Positions 1 to 8,831 of a DNA stretch of 64,000 bases are shown here, one piece after another; positions within the stretch are counted from its first letter, which is position 1; each line of letters opens with the position of its first letter. The notes beneath the pieces are model-generated. The model searched no databases, was not told the origin of the DNA, and saw only the letters and a program-made list of their open reading frames with translations. Location: positions 477,623-541,622 of the forward strand of contig JAEPNK010000001.1 in the NCBI GenBank assembly GCA_017643495.1, in the 5' to 3' direction. The translations under genes were made by a program, and so were the position numbers. The DNA comes from Rhizobiaceae bacterium (GTDB lineage Bacteria; Pseudomonadota; Alphaproteobacteria; Rhizobiales; Rhizobiaceae).

Positions 1-2
1 AA

Positions 3-407
3 GCATTGGTAGACCTGTATCCTGACAAGGATGAAGAACGGCCAAAACATGCTGCTGACCGCCTTGTCGGGAGCTATGGCTGTTCGATCATCAAGCTGGG
101 CGGCCTTCCTCCACTGGTTGCCTACCAGGCCTTCCGTTGTGAAATTCATTCCGGCAAGGACGGCCTCATCATTGAAAAGACAACCGGATCACAACAGTTT
201 TACGGCAGGCTCATCGCTTCGGGAAACGGGTTTGCCTATGCGGGTACGCTTCGTTACCAGGATGAAACAACAACACCCTATGGGAATGGCCCGGAACGTG
301 ACCAGGCCGGCTGTCTTGCCGTGGTCTCTCCACACAAACTGGTTCTGGAGCTTCCCTATCCGCATTATGAGGCAATTCACGACATTGTCGTGCTGAAACG
401 CCGATAG
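3..407 (+). CDS. DUF4893 domain protein, C-terminal part (5' truncated by window edge)
   Basis: The reading frame is open to the left edge, so the true start lies outside the window and only about 134 C-terminal residues are seen. They match the C-terminal pattern I know from DUF4893 proteins: a Cys-x-Ile-Lys-Leu-Gly stretch, then a Thr-Gly-Ser-Gln...Gly-Arg-Leu segment, a YG-x-x-PERDxAG stretch, and a closing LxLPxPxxEAxxDIxxL strand. Members are usually small exported proteins of unknown function in alphaproteobacteria. The signal peptide expected at the N-terminus cannot be checked here. The gene converges on the AEC permease gene with about 20 bases between them. The family call is from recalled pattern and the function is unknown. 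Confidence 0.6.
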   Translation, partial: ALVDLYPDKDEERPKHAADRLVGSYGCSIIKLGGLPPLVAYQAFRCEIHSGKDGLIIEKTTGSQQFYGRLIASGNGFAYAGTLRYQDETTTPYGNGPERDQAGCLAVVSPHKLVLELPYPHYEAIHDIVVLKRR

Positions 408-427
408 TTGTCATTCCAAGTACACGT

Positions 428-1366
428 TCACAGGCTCTGCATGAACAACAACCAGCCTGAAATCGTGAACACCGAAAGAATGTTTGCGATAACCAGTACA
501 GAAGCGGACAAACCCTGCGCCCGTTTGTAGAGATTGGCAAAAATATAGACATTCATCCCTGGAGGCATGGCAGCAAGAACAGTTGCGGCCTGAACAAACA
601 GCATGTCGAGACCGAAGACATGATAACTCAGCACAAATGCTATCAGCGGATGAATGAACAAGGACAACACCGAAACCATCAGGGCTTCAGACAGTTCAGA
701 ACTGATTCGGTAGCGGTTGAGAACAATGCCGATGCCAACCAGCGATACGGGAATTGCAGTGACCCGGATCATGTCCAGTGCCCGCTCCAGAGGAATGAAC
801 AACTCCAGGCCGGTCAGGTTCAGTGCAATACCGGTCAATATTCCGAACATCAGGGGATTGGCCATTACGGCGGACATTGCAGCCCGTACTGTCTCCCCAA
901 AGCCCCGCCCGTCCTGACGCGCAAACTCCATCGTGACCATGCCAAGCGTATAAAGTGATGAAGCATGAAGTGCGATGATGCCAAACACGGGCGCGAGAAT
1001 GGCGTCGCCAAATGCAAGCTGTACGACCGGAATACCGATCAGCACCGAATTGGAGAACACGGCACAAAACCCGACCGCAACCGATTCCCCGGGGCGCCGT
1101 TTCCAGAAAATGCGTGAGAGCACGATACCGAGAATGAAGCAGGTCACCGCACCGGTATAGAAACTCACAAGCATCGGCACCTGGAAGGCCTTGCTGAAAT
1201 CCAGTCGGTACATGGCCAGAAACAATAGCACCGGCACGCCGACACGCAGCGCATATGCATTGAGCGCATCAGCCACACTGTCAGGAAGGTATTTGAACCT
1301 TCCGATGAGATAACTGGCACCAAGAATGAAGAAAACGGGGAAGACGGTGAAAAAGACAGATAGCAA
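428..1366 (-). CDS. AEC family transporter (auxin efflux carrier fold permease)
   Basis: The 312-residue protein is hydrophobic throughout, with about ten membrane segments in two halves. The second half carries an NxxxFA/NLY-like region and the AAMPPGMN motif typical of AEC (Auxin Efflux Carrier) permeases. Characterised bacterial members export or import organic acids such as malate or malonate, but the substrate cannot be read from sequence. The frame has no ATG or GTG near the start. A TTG at 1366 begins the first membrane segment and is the only reasonable start before an upstream in-frame stop. It is divergent from sdhC, with about 225 bases between them, and converges on the DUF4893 gene. 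Length is normal for the family. Confidence 0.85.
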   Translation of the reverse strand: MLSVFFTVFPVFFILGASYLIGRFKYLPDSVADALNAYALRVGVPVLLFLAMYRLDFSKAFQVPMLVSFYTGAVTCFILGIVLSRIFWKRRPGESVAVGFCAVFSNSVLIGIPVVQLAFGDAILAPVFGIIALHASSLYTLGMVTMEFARQDGRGFGETVRAAMSAVMANPLMFGILTGIALNLTGLELFIPLERALDMIRVTAIPVSLVGIGIVLNRYRISSELSEALMVSVLSLFIHPLIAFVLSYHVFGLDMLFVQAATVLAAMPPGMNVYIFANLYKRAQGLSASVLVIANILSVFTISGWLLFMQSL

Positions 1367-1493
1367 GGTGGAAAATCCGGTCGCAAGAGAGCAAGTGACT
1401 GCAGCATCGCAAGAATACAGCCATTATGTGCAGAATGGGAAGGCCTGCGGCGATATTCACGCTACCCATCATGTTTCAAATGCGTTACAGACT

Positions 1494-1522
1494 TTGACGA
1501 TCCCGACTGCTCGTTCTATGTA
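1494..1522 (+). promoter_or_regulatory. Candidate sigma-70-type promoter for the sdh operon
   Basis: TTGACG (1494-1499) and TATGTA (1517-1522) are separated by 17 bases. They lie about 70 bases before the sdhC ATG at 1593 in the only sizeable gap upstream of the operon. The match to the -35/-10 consensus is reasonable, but transcription from here is inferred. Confidence 0.45.
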
Positions 1523-1592
1523 GGTTTTCAAAGGTACAGGGGGTTTGTACCGCAAGCCCGGAACGGCGCTTGAAAAACGCAAGGATTTAACA

Positions 1593-1991
1593 ATGGCTAA
1601 TGTCGAGCTGCAGGACCGACGTCCGCTTTCGCCACACCTCTCCGTATACAGGCTGATCCCAACCATGGTCGCCTCCATCATGCACCGGATAACCGGAGCC
1701 GCCCTTTACTTCGGGACGCTTCTTTTTGTCTGGTGGATTTTTTCCGCAGCTGTCTCACCGCAATATTTTGAATTCGCCAATAGCATATATGGCTCCATAC
1801 CGGGCCAGATAGTTCTGTTCGGCTACACTTGGGCGCTGATGCACCACCTCGCAGGCGGACTGCGCCACTTCATGTGGGACACGGGTCGCGGTTTCGACAA
1901 GCATTTCTCGACAAAACTTGCATGGGCCACATGGGGCTTTTCAATCAGTGCGACTATCCTCATCTGGATCATCGCCTACGCAGTCCGATAG
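1593..1991 (+). CDS. sdhC: Succinate dehydrogenase cytochrome b556 subunit
   Basis: This is a membrane anchor of complex II and helps carry electrons from succinate to ubiquinone in the inner membrane. The 132-residue protein begins with the family hallmark RPLSPHLSVYR, then SxxHRxTG, three membrane helices, and the HHLxxGxRHFxxD motif containing the haem-ligand histidine. The frame is open further upstream, but the ATG at 1593 is preceded by AAGGA at a 7-base spacing and matches the usual MA-x-V-x-x-RPLSPHL start. It is the first gene of sdhCDA-x-B, 12 bases before sdhD. Expression probably comes from the TTGACG/TATGTA pair upstream. Confidence 0.95.
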   Translation: MANVELQDRRPLSPHLSVYRLIPTMVASIMHRITGAALYFGTLLFVWWIFSAAVSPQYFEFANSIYGSIPGQIVLFGYTWALMHHLAGGLRHFMWDTGRGFDKHFSTKLAWATWGFSISATILIWIIAYAVR

Positions 1992-2003
1992 GAGATTACA
2001 GTC

Positions 2004-2384
2004 ATGGATATGAGGACACCACTCGGCAAGGTGCGCGGGCTTGGATCTGCAAAAGAGGGTACCGACCATTTCTGGCGCCAGCGACTGACAGCACTGGCCA
2101 ATGTCCCACTGATAATCTTTTTCATCTGGCTTGTCGTTTATTTGAATGGCAAAAGCCACGGCGAAGTGGTTGCAACCCTTTCATCACCGCTTGTGGCACT
2201 CGGATTGCTGGCGGTCATTTTCTCCGTTTGCTTTCACATGAAGTTGGGCATGCAGGTAATCATTGAGGACTATGTCCATGGCGAAGGGGCGAAAATCACC
2301 CTCGTTGTACTGAACATTTTCTTTTGCACGGCAGTCGCGCTGGCCAGCGCATTCGCCGTTCTGAAACTCGGGTTTGGAGGCTAA
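2004..2384 (+). CDS. sdhD: Succinate dehydrogenase hydrophobic membrane anchor subunit
   Basis: This is the second membrane anchor of succinate dehydrogenase, pairing with SdhC to hold the flavoprotein and iron-sulfur subunits and form the quinone site. The 126-residue protein has an N-terminal MRTPLGxVRGLGSAxEGTxHFWxQR segment, which is characteristic of alphaproteobacterial SdhD, and three membrane helices. [15 protein letters not shown] contains the conserved His and Asp-Tyr of the haem/quinone pocket. The ATG at 2004 follows AGGAGA with good spacing. It ends one base before the sdhA start, indicating translational coupling. Confidence 0.95.
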   Translation: MDMRTPLGKVRGLGSAKEGTDHFWRQRLTALANVPLIIFFIWLVVYLNGKSHGEVVATLSSPLVALGLLAVIFSVCFHMKLGMQVIIEDYVHGEGAKITLVVLNIFFCTAVALASAFAVLKLGFGG

Positions 2385-2385
2385 C

Positions 2386-4245
2386 TTGGCAGGTTCGAAG
2401 AAAGCAAACGGCAAGGCAAATGGCGCTTCCGCAAACGGAAAGACCTATGAATTTGTCGATCATTACCATGATGTGGTGGTCGTGGGCGCCGGCGGGGCCG
2501 GCCTCAGGGCAACGCTCGGCATGGCTGAACAGGGCCTTTCCACCGCCTGTGTAACCAAGGTTTTTCCGACCCGTTCCCACACGGTTGCTGCCCAGGGCGG
2601 CATTGCTGCATCGCTTGGCAATATGGGGCCTGATCACTGGCAATGGCATCTCTATGATACCGTCAAGGGGTCAGACTGGCTCGGCGACCTCGACGCGATG
2701 GAATATCTGGCACGCGAGGCCCCTGAAGCGGTTTATGAGCTTGAACATTACGGTGTTCCTTTCTCCCGCACCGAGGATGGTAAAATCTATCAGCGCCCGT
2801 TTGGCGGACACACGACCGAGTTTGGCGAGGGCCCGCCGGTACAGCGGACCTGTGCCGCGGCTGACCGCACGGGCCATGCAATTCTGCACACACTTTATGG
2901 CCAATCCCTGCGTCACAATGCCGAATTCTATATCGAGTATTTCGCCATTGACCTGATCATGACACCGGATGGCACCTGTACCGGAGTGATTGCATGGAAC
3001 CTCGATGATGGCACCATCCACCGGTTCAACGCCAAGATGGTGGTCCTTGCCACAGGTGGTTACGGACGGGCATATTTCTCTGCCACTTCCGCCCACACAT
3101 GCACCGGCGACGGCAATGCAATGGTTGCAAGGGCAGGTCTGCCACTTCAGGACATGGAGTTTGTCCAGTTTCACCCAACCGGTATTTACGGGGCAGGCTG
3201 CCTGATTACCGAAGGTGCCCGGGGCGAAGGTGGTTATCTCACAAACTCTGAAGGCGAACGCTTCATGGAACGCTACGCCCCCACCTACAAGGATCTTGCG
3301 TCCCGTGATGTGGTTTCACGCTGCATGACCATGGAAATCCGCGAAGGAAGGGGTGTTGGTGCCAAGGGCGACCACATACACCTGCACCTGAACCATCTGC
3401 CTCCGGAAACCCTTGCCCAGCGTCTGCCGGGTATTTCCGAATCAGCCCGTATCTTTGCCGGTGTCGACGTCAACCGTGAACCGATCCCGGTTCTTCCGAC
3501 AGTCCACTACAACATGGGTGGTATTCCGACCAATTACTGGGGTGAGGTCCTCGCCCCCACCAAGGATGATCCCGACCGGATCGCCCCCGGTCTCATGGCG
3601 GTGGGAGAAGCTGCCTCCACCTCGGTCCATGGCGCCAACCGTCTTGGCTCCAACTCCCTGATCGACCTCGTGGTCTTTGGGCGTGCCGCTGCAATCCGGG
3701 CAGGGAAGACTGTTGACAGAAACAGCTCCATTCCAACCCCTAATGCTGAATCATGCGAGAAGGTCATGGAACGCTTTGATCGCCTGCGTCATGCGAACGG
3801 CGCCGCTCCCACAGCCGGCATTCGCGACGAGATGCAGCGGATAATGCAGGAAGATGCGGCAGTTTTCCGTACGGATGAAACCCTCAAACAGGGCTGTGAG
3901 CGCATGGATGAAGCCTGGAAAAAGCTTCCTGACATCAAGGTCACAGACCGTTCCATGATCTGGAATTCCGATCTTGTCGAGACGCTGGAACTTGAAAACC
4001 TCATGGCATGTGCGATCACCACCGTTTACAGCGCGGAAGCCCGCAAAGAGAGCCGGGGTGCCCATGCACATGAAGATTACAAGAAACGGGATGACAAGAA
4101 GTGGCGCAAGCACACGCTTTCAACGGTTGATGAAAACGGCAAGGTAACCCTTACCTACCGTGGCGTTAAAACCGATCCCCTTCTCTCGCATAATGAGGGC
4201 GGGATTGATCTCAAGAGGATTGAGCCAAAGGAACGGGTTTACTAG
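2386..4245 (+). CDS. sdhA: Succinate dehydrogenase flavoprotein subunit
   Basis: This is the catalytic subunit of complex II. It oxidises succinate to fumarate with covalently bound FAD on the cytoplasmic face of the membrane. A Rossmann GAGGAGLRA motif lies near residue 35. The [10 protein letters not shown] motif gives the flavin-linked histidine at about residue 65. [16 protein letters not shown] and [15 protein letters not shown] supply substrate and FAD contacts. I chose the TTG at 2386 because GGAGG sits 5 bases upstream and sdhD stops at 2384. A TTG at 2374 would place the start inside sdhD and ignore this ribosome site. Length (619 residues) is slightly above the usual ~600 because of a Lys/Ala/Asn/Gly-rich N-terminal tail before the conserved YEFVDHxHD. 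Confidence 0.95.
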   Translation: MAGSKKANGKANGASANGKTYEFVDHYHDVVVVGAGGAGLRATLGMAEQGLSTACVTKVFPTRSHTVAAQGGIAASLGNMGPDHWQWHLYDTVKGSDWLGDLDAMEYLAREAPEAVYELEHYGVPFSRTEDGKIYQRPFGGHTTEFGEGPPVQRTCAAADRTGHAILHTLYGQSLRHNAEFYIEYFAIDLIMTPDGTCTGVIAWNLDDGTIHRFNAKMVVLATGGYGRAYFSATSAHTCTGDGNAMVARAGLPLQDMEFVQFHPTGIYGAGCLITEGARGEGGYLTNSEGERFMERYAPTYKDLASRDVVSRCMTMEIREGRGVGAKGDHIHLHLNHLPPETLAQRLPGISESARIFAGVDVNREPIPVLPTVHYNMGGIPTNYWGEVLAPTKDDPDRIAPGLMAVGEAASTSVHGANRLGSNSLIDLVVFGRAAAIRAGKTVDRNSSIPTPNAESCEKVMERFDRLRHANGAAPTAGIRDEMQRIMQEDAAVFRTDETLKQGCERMDEAWKKLPDIKVTDRSMIWNSDLVETLELENLMACAITTVYSAEARKESRGAHAHEDYKKRDDKKWRKHTLSTVDENGKVTLTYRGVKTDPLLSHNEGGIDLKRIEPKERVY

Positions 4246-4250
4246 GGCAC

Positions 4251-4547
4251 ATGGAACAGGCACTCGTTTTCACGCTCGCAATTTCGGTTGGCCTTTGCTA
4301 CCTGATCGGCCGCTTTCTGCCGAACCTCTACCTGGTTCTCGCAGCAGTGGTGATCTTGCAGGTCGGCGGTTTTGTCTGGGTCGTGGAAACCGGTGGTGTT
4401 TTCAACTCCTACTCACTCGTCAATTGCGCAATTATCGCAACAGTAACTTTCCTCTGGTTTCTGGTGGCTGCCCAGTTTCACCTGTGGACCCATTCAAAAG
4501 ACCCTGCTGCGGGTATGAAAAAAGACAAAGGCTTGGATAATGGTTGA
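4251..4547 (+). CDS. Small three-helix membrane protein of unknown function inside the sdh operon
   Basis: The 98-residue protein starts five bases after sdhA and overlaps the first 8 bases of sdhB, so it is locked into the operon. It has three hydrophobic segments (about residues 3-22, 27-46 and 54-80), a short WxxxxxH stretch at the end of the third, and a charged Lys/Asp-rich tail. I do not recognise a named domain. The position and membrane nature suggest a role in assembly, stability or regulation of succinate dehydrogenase, but this is inference. It does not look like SdhE, which is small, soluble and carries an RGxxE motif. Coding is supported by tight spacing and overlap on both sides. 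Confidence 0.85.
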   Translation: MEQALVFTLAISVGLCYLIGRFLPNLYLVLAAVVILQVGGFVWVVETGGVFNSYSLVNCAIIATVTFLWFLVAAQFHLWTHSKDPAAGMKKDKGLDNG

Positions 4548-5319
4548 ACTCGCTCTTCCCAAGAATTCACAAATTACCGAAGGCAAGACTTGGCCAAAAC
4601 CGGAAGGTGCCACAAATCTGCGTGAATACCGGATTTACCGGTGGAATCCGGACACGGGCGAAAATCCGTCCATCGACACATACTATGTCAACATGGACGA
4701 TTGTGGCCCAATGGTTCTGGATGGTCTGCTCTGGATCAAGAACAATATTGATCCGACATTGACCCTGCGTCGTTCCTGTCGTGAAGGGATTTGCGGTTCC
4801 TGTGCAATGAACATTGACGGAACCAATACACTCGCGTGCACCAAGGGATCGGATGAAGTTGACGGTGCCGTGAAAGTGTATCCCCTGCCGCACATGAAAG
4901 TGGTCAAGGACCTTGTTCCTGACATGAACAATTTCTACGCGCAGCACCGCTCCATACAGCCCTGGCTGCAAACCGTGTCAAACGAACCGCGCACCGAATG
5001 GCTTCAATCCGAGGCAGACCGTGAAAAACTGGACGGCCTTTATGAGTGCATTCTTTGTGCATGCTGCTCGACATCATGCCCGTCTTACTGGTGGAATGGT
5101 GACCGGTATCTGGGGCCGGCAGTCCTGCTGCAAGCCTATCGCTGGCTTATCGACAGCCGTGACGAGGCAACCGGTGAACGACTGGATGATCTGGAAGATC
5201 CGTTCCGCCTCTATCGCTGCCACACCATCATGAACTGTGCGCAGGCTTGTCCGAAGGACCTCAATCCGGCAAAGGCCATTGCGGAAATCAAGAAAATGAT
5301 GGTCGAGCGCCGCGTCTAG
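4540..5319 (+). CDS. sdhB: Succinate dehydrogenase iron-sulfur subunit
   Basis: This subunit passes electrons from the flavin of SdhA to the quinone site through three iron-sulfur clusters. The 259-residue protein shows the [2Fe-2S] motif [15 protein letters not shown]...C (from about residue 80), the [4Fe-4S] motif [13 protein letters not shown], and the [3Fe-4S] motif [17 protein letters not shown] near the C-terminus. All ligand cysteines are present. The ATG at 4540 lies inside the end of the preceding small membrane gene. It closes the operon; no strong intrinsic terminator is visible in the 99 bases to the next gene. Confidence 0.96.
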   Translation: MVELALPKNSQITEGKTWPKPEGATNLREYRIYRWNPDTGENPSIDTYYVNMDDCGPMVLDGLLWIKNNIDPTLTLRRSCREGICGSCAMNIDGTNTLACTKGSDEVDGAVKVYPLPHMKVVKDLVPDMNNFYAQHRSIQPWLQTVSNEPRTEWLQSEADREKLDGLYECILCACCSTSCPSYWWNGDRYLGPAVLLQAYRWLIDSRDEATGERLDDLEDPFRLYRCHTIMNCAQACPKDLNPAKAIAEIKKMMVERRV

Positions 5320-5418
5320 ACGGTTTTATCCTGTCTGAAACAGTTTCGGCCGGTCTTGCGCATGCCGGAATCGCCATCCATGATTGCCTCTTTTGACCAG
5401 GATTTGGAGGAATCGCAC

Positions 5419-5820
5419 ATGGCCCCGGATATACGACCGGAAAAGAAATCACCACGCGAAGGCGTGGTCATCAAGGCTGCGGATGGCGCACTGAGGGGCG
5501 GCGACTGGAAAGGCAGCATATCTGCCGATGCACTCGATACCGGTGCTTTCATGATTTTTGTTTCTGCAGATGAGCCCGGGAAGGGGCCGGACTGGCATGT
5601 TCATCCCTATGACGAGTTGTTCATCATCACCAAGGGCCGGGCCCGCTTCAAGGTAGGAGACAAAAGTTTTGAGGTGGAAGAAGGTGACGTTGTAATGGGC
5701 CCCGCCAATGTTCCGCACAAATACAAGAATTGCGGCACTGGTCCGCTCCAGAGCATTGACATCCATCTCAGCCGGGAATGGATCCAGACAGATTTGCAAG
5801 ACCCCGAAGCTCAAGCCTGA
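5419..5820 (+). CDS. Cupin domain protein
   Basis: This 133-residue single-domain beta-barrel protein has one cupin fold: WHVHPYDELFIITKGRARF supplies the HxH...E metal-ligand motif and VPHKYKNCG the second histidine motif. Such proteins bind a divalent metal and act as small enzymes (isomerases, dioxygenases) or sensors, and the substrate cannot be deduced. I chose the ATG at 5419 because GGAGG lies 9 bases upstream. An in-frame ATG at 5356 lacks a ribosome site and adds residues unlike the family. It stands alone after sdhB on the same strand and converges with the leucine dehydrogenase gene. Confidence 0.8.
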   Translation: MAPDIRPEKKSPREGVVIKAADGALRGGDWKGSISADALDTGAFMIFVSADEPGKGPDWHVHPYDELFIITKGRARFKVGDKSFEVEEGDVVMGPANVPHKYKNCGTGPLQSIDIHLSREWIQTDLQDPEAQA

Positions 5821-5874
5821 ATACGGTTTGTATTTCCGGCCTAACGCCGCCTCATGGCTGACGGTGCTGCAGGT

Positions 5875-6927
5875 TCAGGAAGCGGAAGGCATATCTATTC
5901 TGGCCAGCGCCATTGCGTCGGCAATTTCCGATGTTGGTCGTCCTTCTTTTGCAGACTGTTCAAGAATTGACTTGATCGTGTCGAACAGTCCCTCAATCCG
6001 GGCAATGGACCTTTCCCGGGAGGGTGTTTCGAAAATCAGGGCTGAACCGCCAATGACACCACCCGCGTTCACAACATAGTCGGGTACATAGGTAATGCCG
6101 CGCTTCTGCAGGATTGCCCCATGTTCAGGCTTTTCAAGCTGGTTGTTGGCAAGGCCGCAAATTGCCTGCGCCCTGATTTCAGGCAAACTTTTATCATTGA
6201 TGATCGCGCCCATCGCACAAGGGGCAAATACATCCACTTCCTGTGCATGTACCGTCTCGGGAGAAACGGGCTGCGCGCCATATTTCTCAACCGCTTCACG
6301 TACCGGCTGTTCGCGTACATCAGCAACAACGAGCTCGGCACCAGCCTGGTTGAGGCGGTGCGCCAGGTCAGCACCGGTTCCCCCCAGACCCTGAATTGCG
6401 ACCCGCACACCTTTAAGGTCCCTGCGGTTCCAAAGGTGATCCGAAACCGCCTGGATGCCAACAAAACCGCCCAGTGCCGTGAAGGATGCAGGGCTGAAGC
6501 CTTCCTCGTAATGACTGGCCCGGCAAAAAACATAGTCGCAGTTTTCAGCAAGAATATCAGCGTCTTCGGGGCTGACACCGATGTCGATTGCAGTCCAGTA
6601 CTGCCCGCCAAGGTCTTGTACATGCCTGGAAAAGGCCCGCAACAATTCCGGTTTCCTGGATGAATGGGAATCAGCAATGATTACACATTTTCCTCCACCA
6701 AGCGGTAATCCAGCAACGGCATTCTTGTAACTCATACCCCGCGACAGGCGTAAAACATCGGTCAGTGCTTCCTGCGTGGACTCATACGGGTACATACGGC
6801 AGCCGCCAGCTGCCGACCCAAGTGCGGTTGAATGTATGGCTATGATGCCCTTCAGGCCGGTTTTTCGGTCTGTGCAGAACAGGATTTTCTCGTGATTGTC
6901 AAAATCCGGGTGTTCGAATATCTGCAT
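5875..6927 (-). CDS. Leucine dehydrogenase-type Glu/Leu/Phe/Val dehydrogenase
   Basis: This enzyme reversibly deaminates branched-chain amino acids to 2-oxo acids with NAD+. The 350-residue protein has the N-terminal substrate domain with GLKGIIAIHSTALGSAAGGCRMYPY and LPLGGGKCVI (catalytic lysine), then a Rossmann domain with GLGGTGADLAH, and CGLANNQLE and YVVNAGGVI, all typical of the leucine/phenylalanine dehydrogenase branch rather than the longer glutamate enzymes. The ATG at 6927 follows GGAGGAG with about 9 bases of spacing. The open frame to 6969 lacks support. It is transcribed alone and may link amino-acid catabolism to the TCA genes nearby, which is inference. Confidence 0.88.
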   Translation of the reverse strand: MQIFEHPDFDNHEKILFCTDRKTGLKGIIAIHSTALGSAAGGCRMYPYESTQEALTDVLRLSRGMSYKNAVAGLPLGGGKCVIIADSHSSRKPELLRAFSRHVQDLGGQYWTAIDIGVSPEDADILAENCDYVFCRASHYEEGFSPASFTALGGFVGIQAVSDHLWNRRDLKGVRVAIQGLGGTGADLAHRLNQAGAELVVADVREQPVREAVEKYGAQPVSPETVHAQEVDVFAPCAMGAIINDKSLPEIRAQAICGLANNQLEKPEHGAILQKRGITYVPDYVVNAGGVIGGSALIFETPSRERSIARIEGLFDTIKSILEQSAKEGRPTSEIADAMALARIDMPSAS

Positions 6928-7058
6928 GTCGTCAACTCCTCCTTCACGCCCTTTCAATCTCCTTTTCAATCTAATGTTTCGTAATCATCATTGGAACACG
7001 CAACTGTGACCGACAGGACGGGTATTTGTGCCTGTTTCTTCTTTAATATTGTTCGTCA

Positions 7059-7089
7059 AGGGAACTCCATCAGGGTTCGGAGGTTCCCT
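7059..7089 (+). promoter_or_regulatory. Inverted repeat in the leader of the DUF302 gene
   Basis: AGGGAACTCC (7059-7068) pairs with GGAGGTTCCCT (7079-7089), with one bulged G, around a 10-base loop. It ends 34 bases before the DUF302 start. It has no U-tract, so a leader hairpin or protein-binding dyad fits better than a terminator. Confidence 0.4.
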
Positions 7090-7123
7090 GTTCAGGAAAA
7101 CTGATTTGCAGGGAGAGCAACCA

Positions 7124-7591
7124 ATGTCACGAACGATCTCTTTCATTCTTTCACTCGCAACCGCCCTTGTCCTTGGTGGAACAGCGCTTGCAGGACAGGC
7201 CGATGAAACCGGATGGATCGTAAAGAACAGCAAGCATTCGGTTGAAGAGACTGCAGACAAGCTTGTCAAAATCATCGAGAAGGCGCCGCCAAAGCTGTTC
7301 GCACGGATCGATCACTCAGCCGGTGCAAAGAAGGCCGGACTCGAATTGCCCCCGGCAACCATGATAATGTTCGGAGCGCCCGCCATTGGTACACCGGTCA
7401 TGCAGGGCAATATCCGGGCCGGTCTTGACCTACCGGTCCGCGTTCTGATCTGGGACGAGAACGGTCAGACAAAAATCGGGTATCTGGATCCGGAAGCCCT
7501 GAAGACGCGCTACGCCATCACGGGAGCAGACAAGGCATTTGAACAGATGACCGGCGCACTTGAAAAGTTTACATCAGGCGCAGCCAACTGA
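7124..7591 (+). CDS. Exported DUF302 domain protein
   Basis: The 155-residue protein has an N-terminal signal peptide (hydrophobic core about residues 5-20, Ala-rich cleavage zone near GTALAGQA). The DUF302 pattern follows: GWIVKxSxHSVEETAxKLxxIxE...PPKLFARIDHSAGAKKAGLELPPATMIMFGAPAIGTPVMQ, then LDLPVRVLIWDE and GYLDPxxL. DUF302 domains occur in small periplasmic proteins of unclear role, sometimes near metal or cytochrome genes. The ATG at 7124 follows GGGAGAG. The longer frame from 7028 would hide the signal peptide. No operon partner is visible. The domain call is firm and the function is unknown. Confidence 0.85.
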   Translation: MSRTISFILSLATALVLGGTALAGQADETGWIVKNSKHSVEETADKLVKIIEKAPPKLFARIDHSAGAKKAGLELPPATMIMFGAPAIGTPVMQGNIRAGLDLPVRVLIWDENGQTKIGYLDPEALKTRYAITGADKAFEQMTGALEKFTSGAAN

Positions 7592-7650
7592 CCTGAAAGC
7601 TCACGGCCACAATGAGTGACCGCAAGAAATTCAATTGCCACCAATCAAAT

Positions 7651-7665
7651 GTTCTACTAATGTTC
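7651..7665 (+). promoter_or_regulatory. Putative LexA (SOS) box, GTTC-N7-GTTC
   Basis: GTTCTACTAATGTTC is a perfect match to the direct-repeat LexA operator known from alphaproteobacteria. It ends 37 bases before the ATG of the GFA gene. The spacer TACTAAT resembles a -10 element, so repressor binding would block the promoter. Regulation is inferred from the motif alone. Confidence 0.6.
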
Positions 7666-7702
7666 TCTTTCTGGCAATGATTCATGGCGGGAGAAAAGAA
7701 CA

Positions 7703-8101
7703 ATGATCAAGGCAAGCTGTTGTTGTGGTGCGGTTCGGTTTGAGCTGCTCGCAAAACCCTCAATGATGGGAACCTGTCATTGCACGAGATGTCGAAAACT
7801 TGGTGCAAGTACGCTCGTGTTTGTCCGAAAAGATGATCTCAAATGGATTGAAGGCAAAGACAATATCCAGCGTTTCAAACCGACCGCTCCCTACAAGTAT
7901 ACACGCTGTTTTTGCAGGACCTGTGGCAGTTCGCTGGGTGAAATTCTATCTGCGGAAGACAGTTTTCCGATACCTGCCAATCTGCTTGACAGTGATCCGG
8001 GCATAAAAAACCGGTTTCATGAGTTTGTTTCTGACAAGCCGGACTGGCTGGAAATCGGCGACGATGCACCACAATACCAGGAACACCCCGAGCCTGCTTG
8101 A
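7703..8101 (+). CDS. GFA family (CENP-V/GFA) zinc-binding protein
   Basis: The 132-residue protein has the GFA cysteine pattern: C6-C7-C8 followed by GAVRF, C25-H-C27-T-R-C30-R-K, and C69-F-C71-R-T-C74-G-S. These bind two zinc ions in the glutathione-dependent formaldehyde-activating enzyme fold. Many proteins carrying the GFA label have no proven activity, so the substrate is uncertain. The ATG at 7703 follows GGGAGAA. A perfect GTTC-N7-GTTC box lies just upstream, suggesting DNA-damage control. It converges with the VTT-domain gene; a weak ACCCGG/CCGGGT hairpin (8118-8140) lies in the gap. Confidence 0.88.
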   Translation: MIKASCCCGAVRFELLAKPSMMGTCHCTRCRKLGASTLVFVRKDDLKWIEGKDNIQRFKPTAPYKYTRCFCRTCGSSLGEILSAEDSFPIPANLLDSDPGIKNRFHEFVSDKPDWLEIGDDAPQYQEHPEPA

Positions 8102-8167
8102 GACAGGGATGCCGAAAACCCGGCTAACCAGTACCCGGGTCCATTACAACGAGTTGAACCGGCAATG

Positions 8168-8827
8168 TCAGTCTCGGGCGTCGCGCCGGGATCTGCGCTG
8201 AAACATGTACCATCCGGACCACAATACAGCATATAGGGTCAATGCAGTGTATATGGCTGGCTGGGGGCTGTCCGGTGAACTGATGGAGCCTGCATATGAG
8301 GCAATCAGGACATAGGGCAAAGTGCCCATTGTGAAGTACAGGCAATAACGGTGGAACTGCATCCCCGTAGCACCAGCCATGCAGGCAGTCACTTCCGGAA
8401 TGATTGGCGCTGCACGCGACAGGACAATCATGGTTGGTCCGCTTTTGCAAAAAGCTTCGGCCATTTCCAAGCGGTCTTTTTCATTACTCAGCAACACTGA
8501 AATTGCAGCATCGCCCCATGTTCTGCTGATCGCAAATCCGCACAGGGCCGCCAGCATCATGCCGGCAAACGCGACCAGGGCTCCTGCCGGAAAACCCAGA
8601 AAAAAGCCCGCAAGGATTGTAATTGTGAGCGTTGGGACTGCAACAAAGAGATCAAGCAATAGCAGGATAATCACAGTAAGAGCCACCCAGCCCGGATCGA
8701 GCATTTGCGCCCACTCCAGCCAGCGCCTGACATTTTCAACCGTCAGAATGCCCATCACCTGTCCCAGGATGAACGTAACGGCAAAGACCGAGGCAAGAAT
8801 AAACATGATACGCAGAAGCGGCTTCAT
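8168..8827 (-). CDS. VTT domain (TVP38/TMEM64 family) membrane protein
   Basis: The 219-residue integral membrane protein has the VTT/SNARE-associated arrangement: a first helix, a LLLLLDLFVAVPTLTITILAGFFLGFPAGALVAFAG block with the Gly-rich re-entrant region, then SRAAPIIPEVTACMAGATGM and further helices. Relatives (DedA/TVP38) act in lipid flipping and envelope homeostasis, but this branch is not characterised in alphaproteobacteria as far as I know. It lies four bases downstream of the SDR gene on the same strand, so the two probably form one transcript read divergently from the Crp/Fnr gene. Confidence 0.82.
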   Translation of the reverse strand: MKPLLRIMFILASVFAVTFILGQVMGILTVENVRRWLEWAQMLDPGWVALTVIILLLLDLFVAVPTLTITILAGFFLGFPAGALVAFAGMMLAALCGFAISRTWGDAAISVLLSNEKDRLEMAEAFCKSGPTMIVLSRAAPIIPEVTACMAGATGMQFHRYCLYFTMGTLPYVLIASYAGSISSPDSPQPAIYTALTLYAVLWSGWYMFQRRSRRDARD

Positions 8828-8831
8828 TATA

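Noticed and set aside
1513-1527. GTTC-N7-GTTT before sdhC as a LexA box
   Set aside because: One mismatch in the second half and no reason for SOS control of sdh; chance matches are expected.
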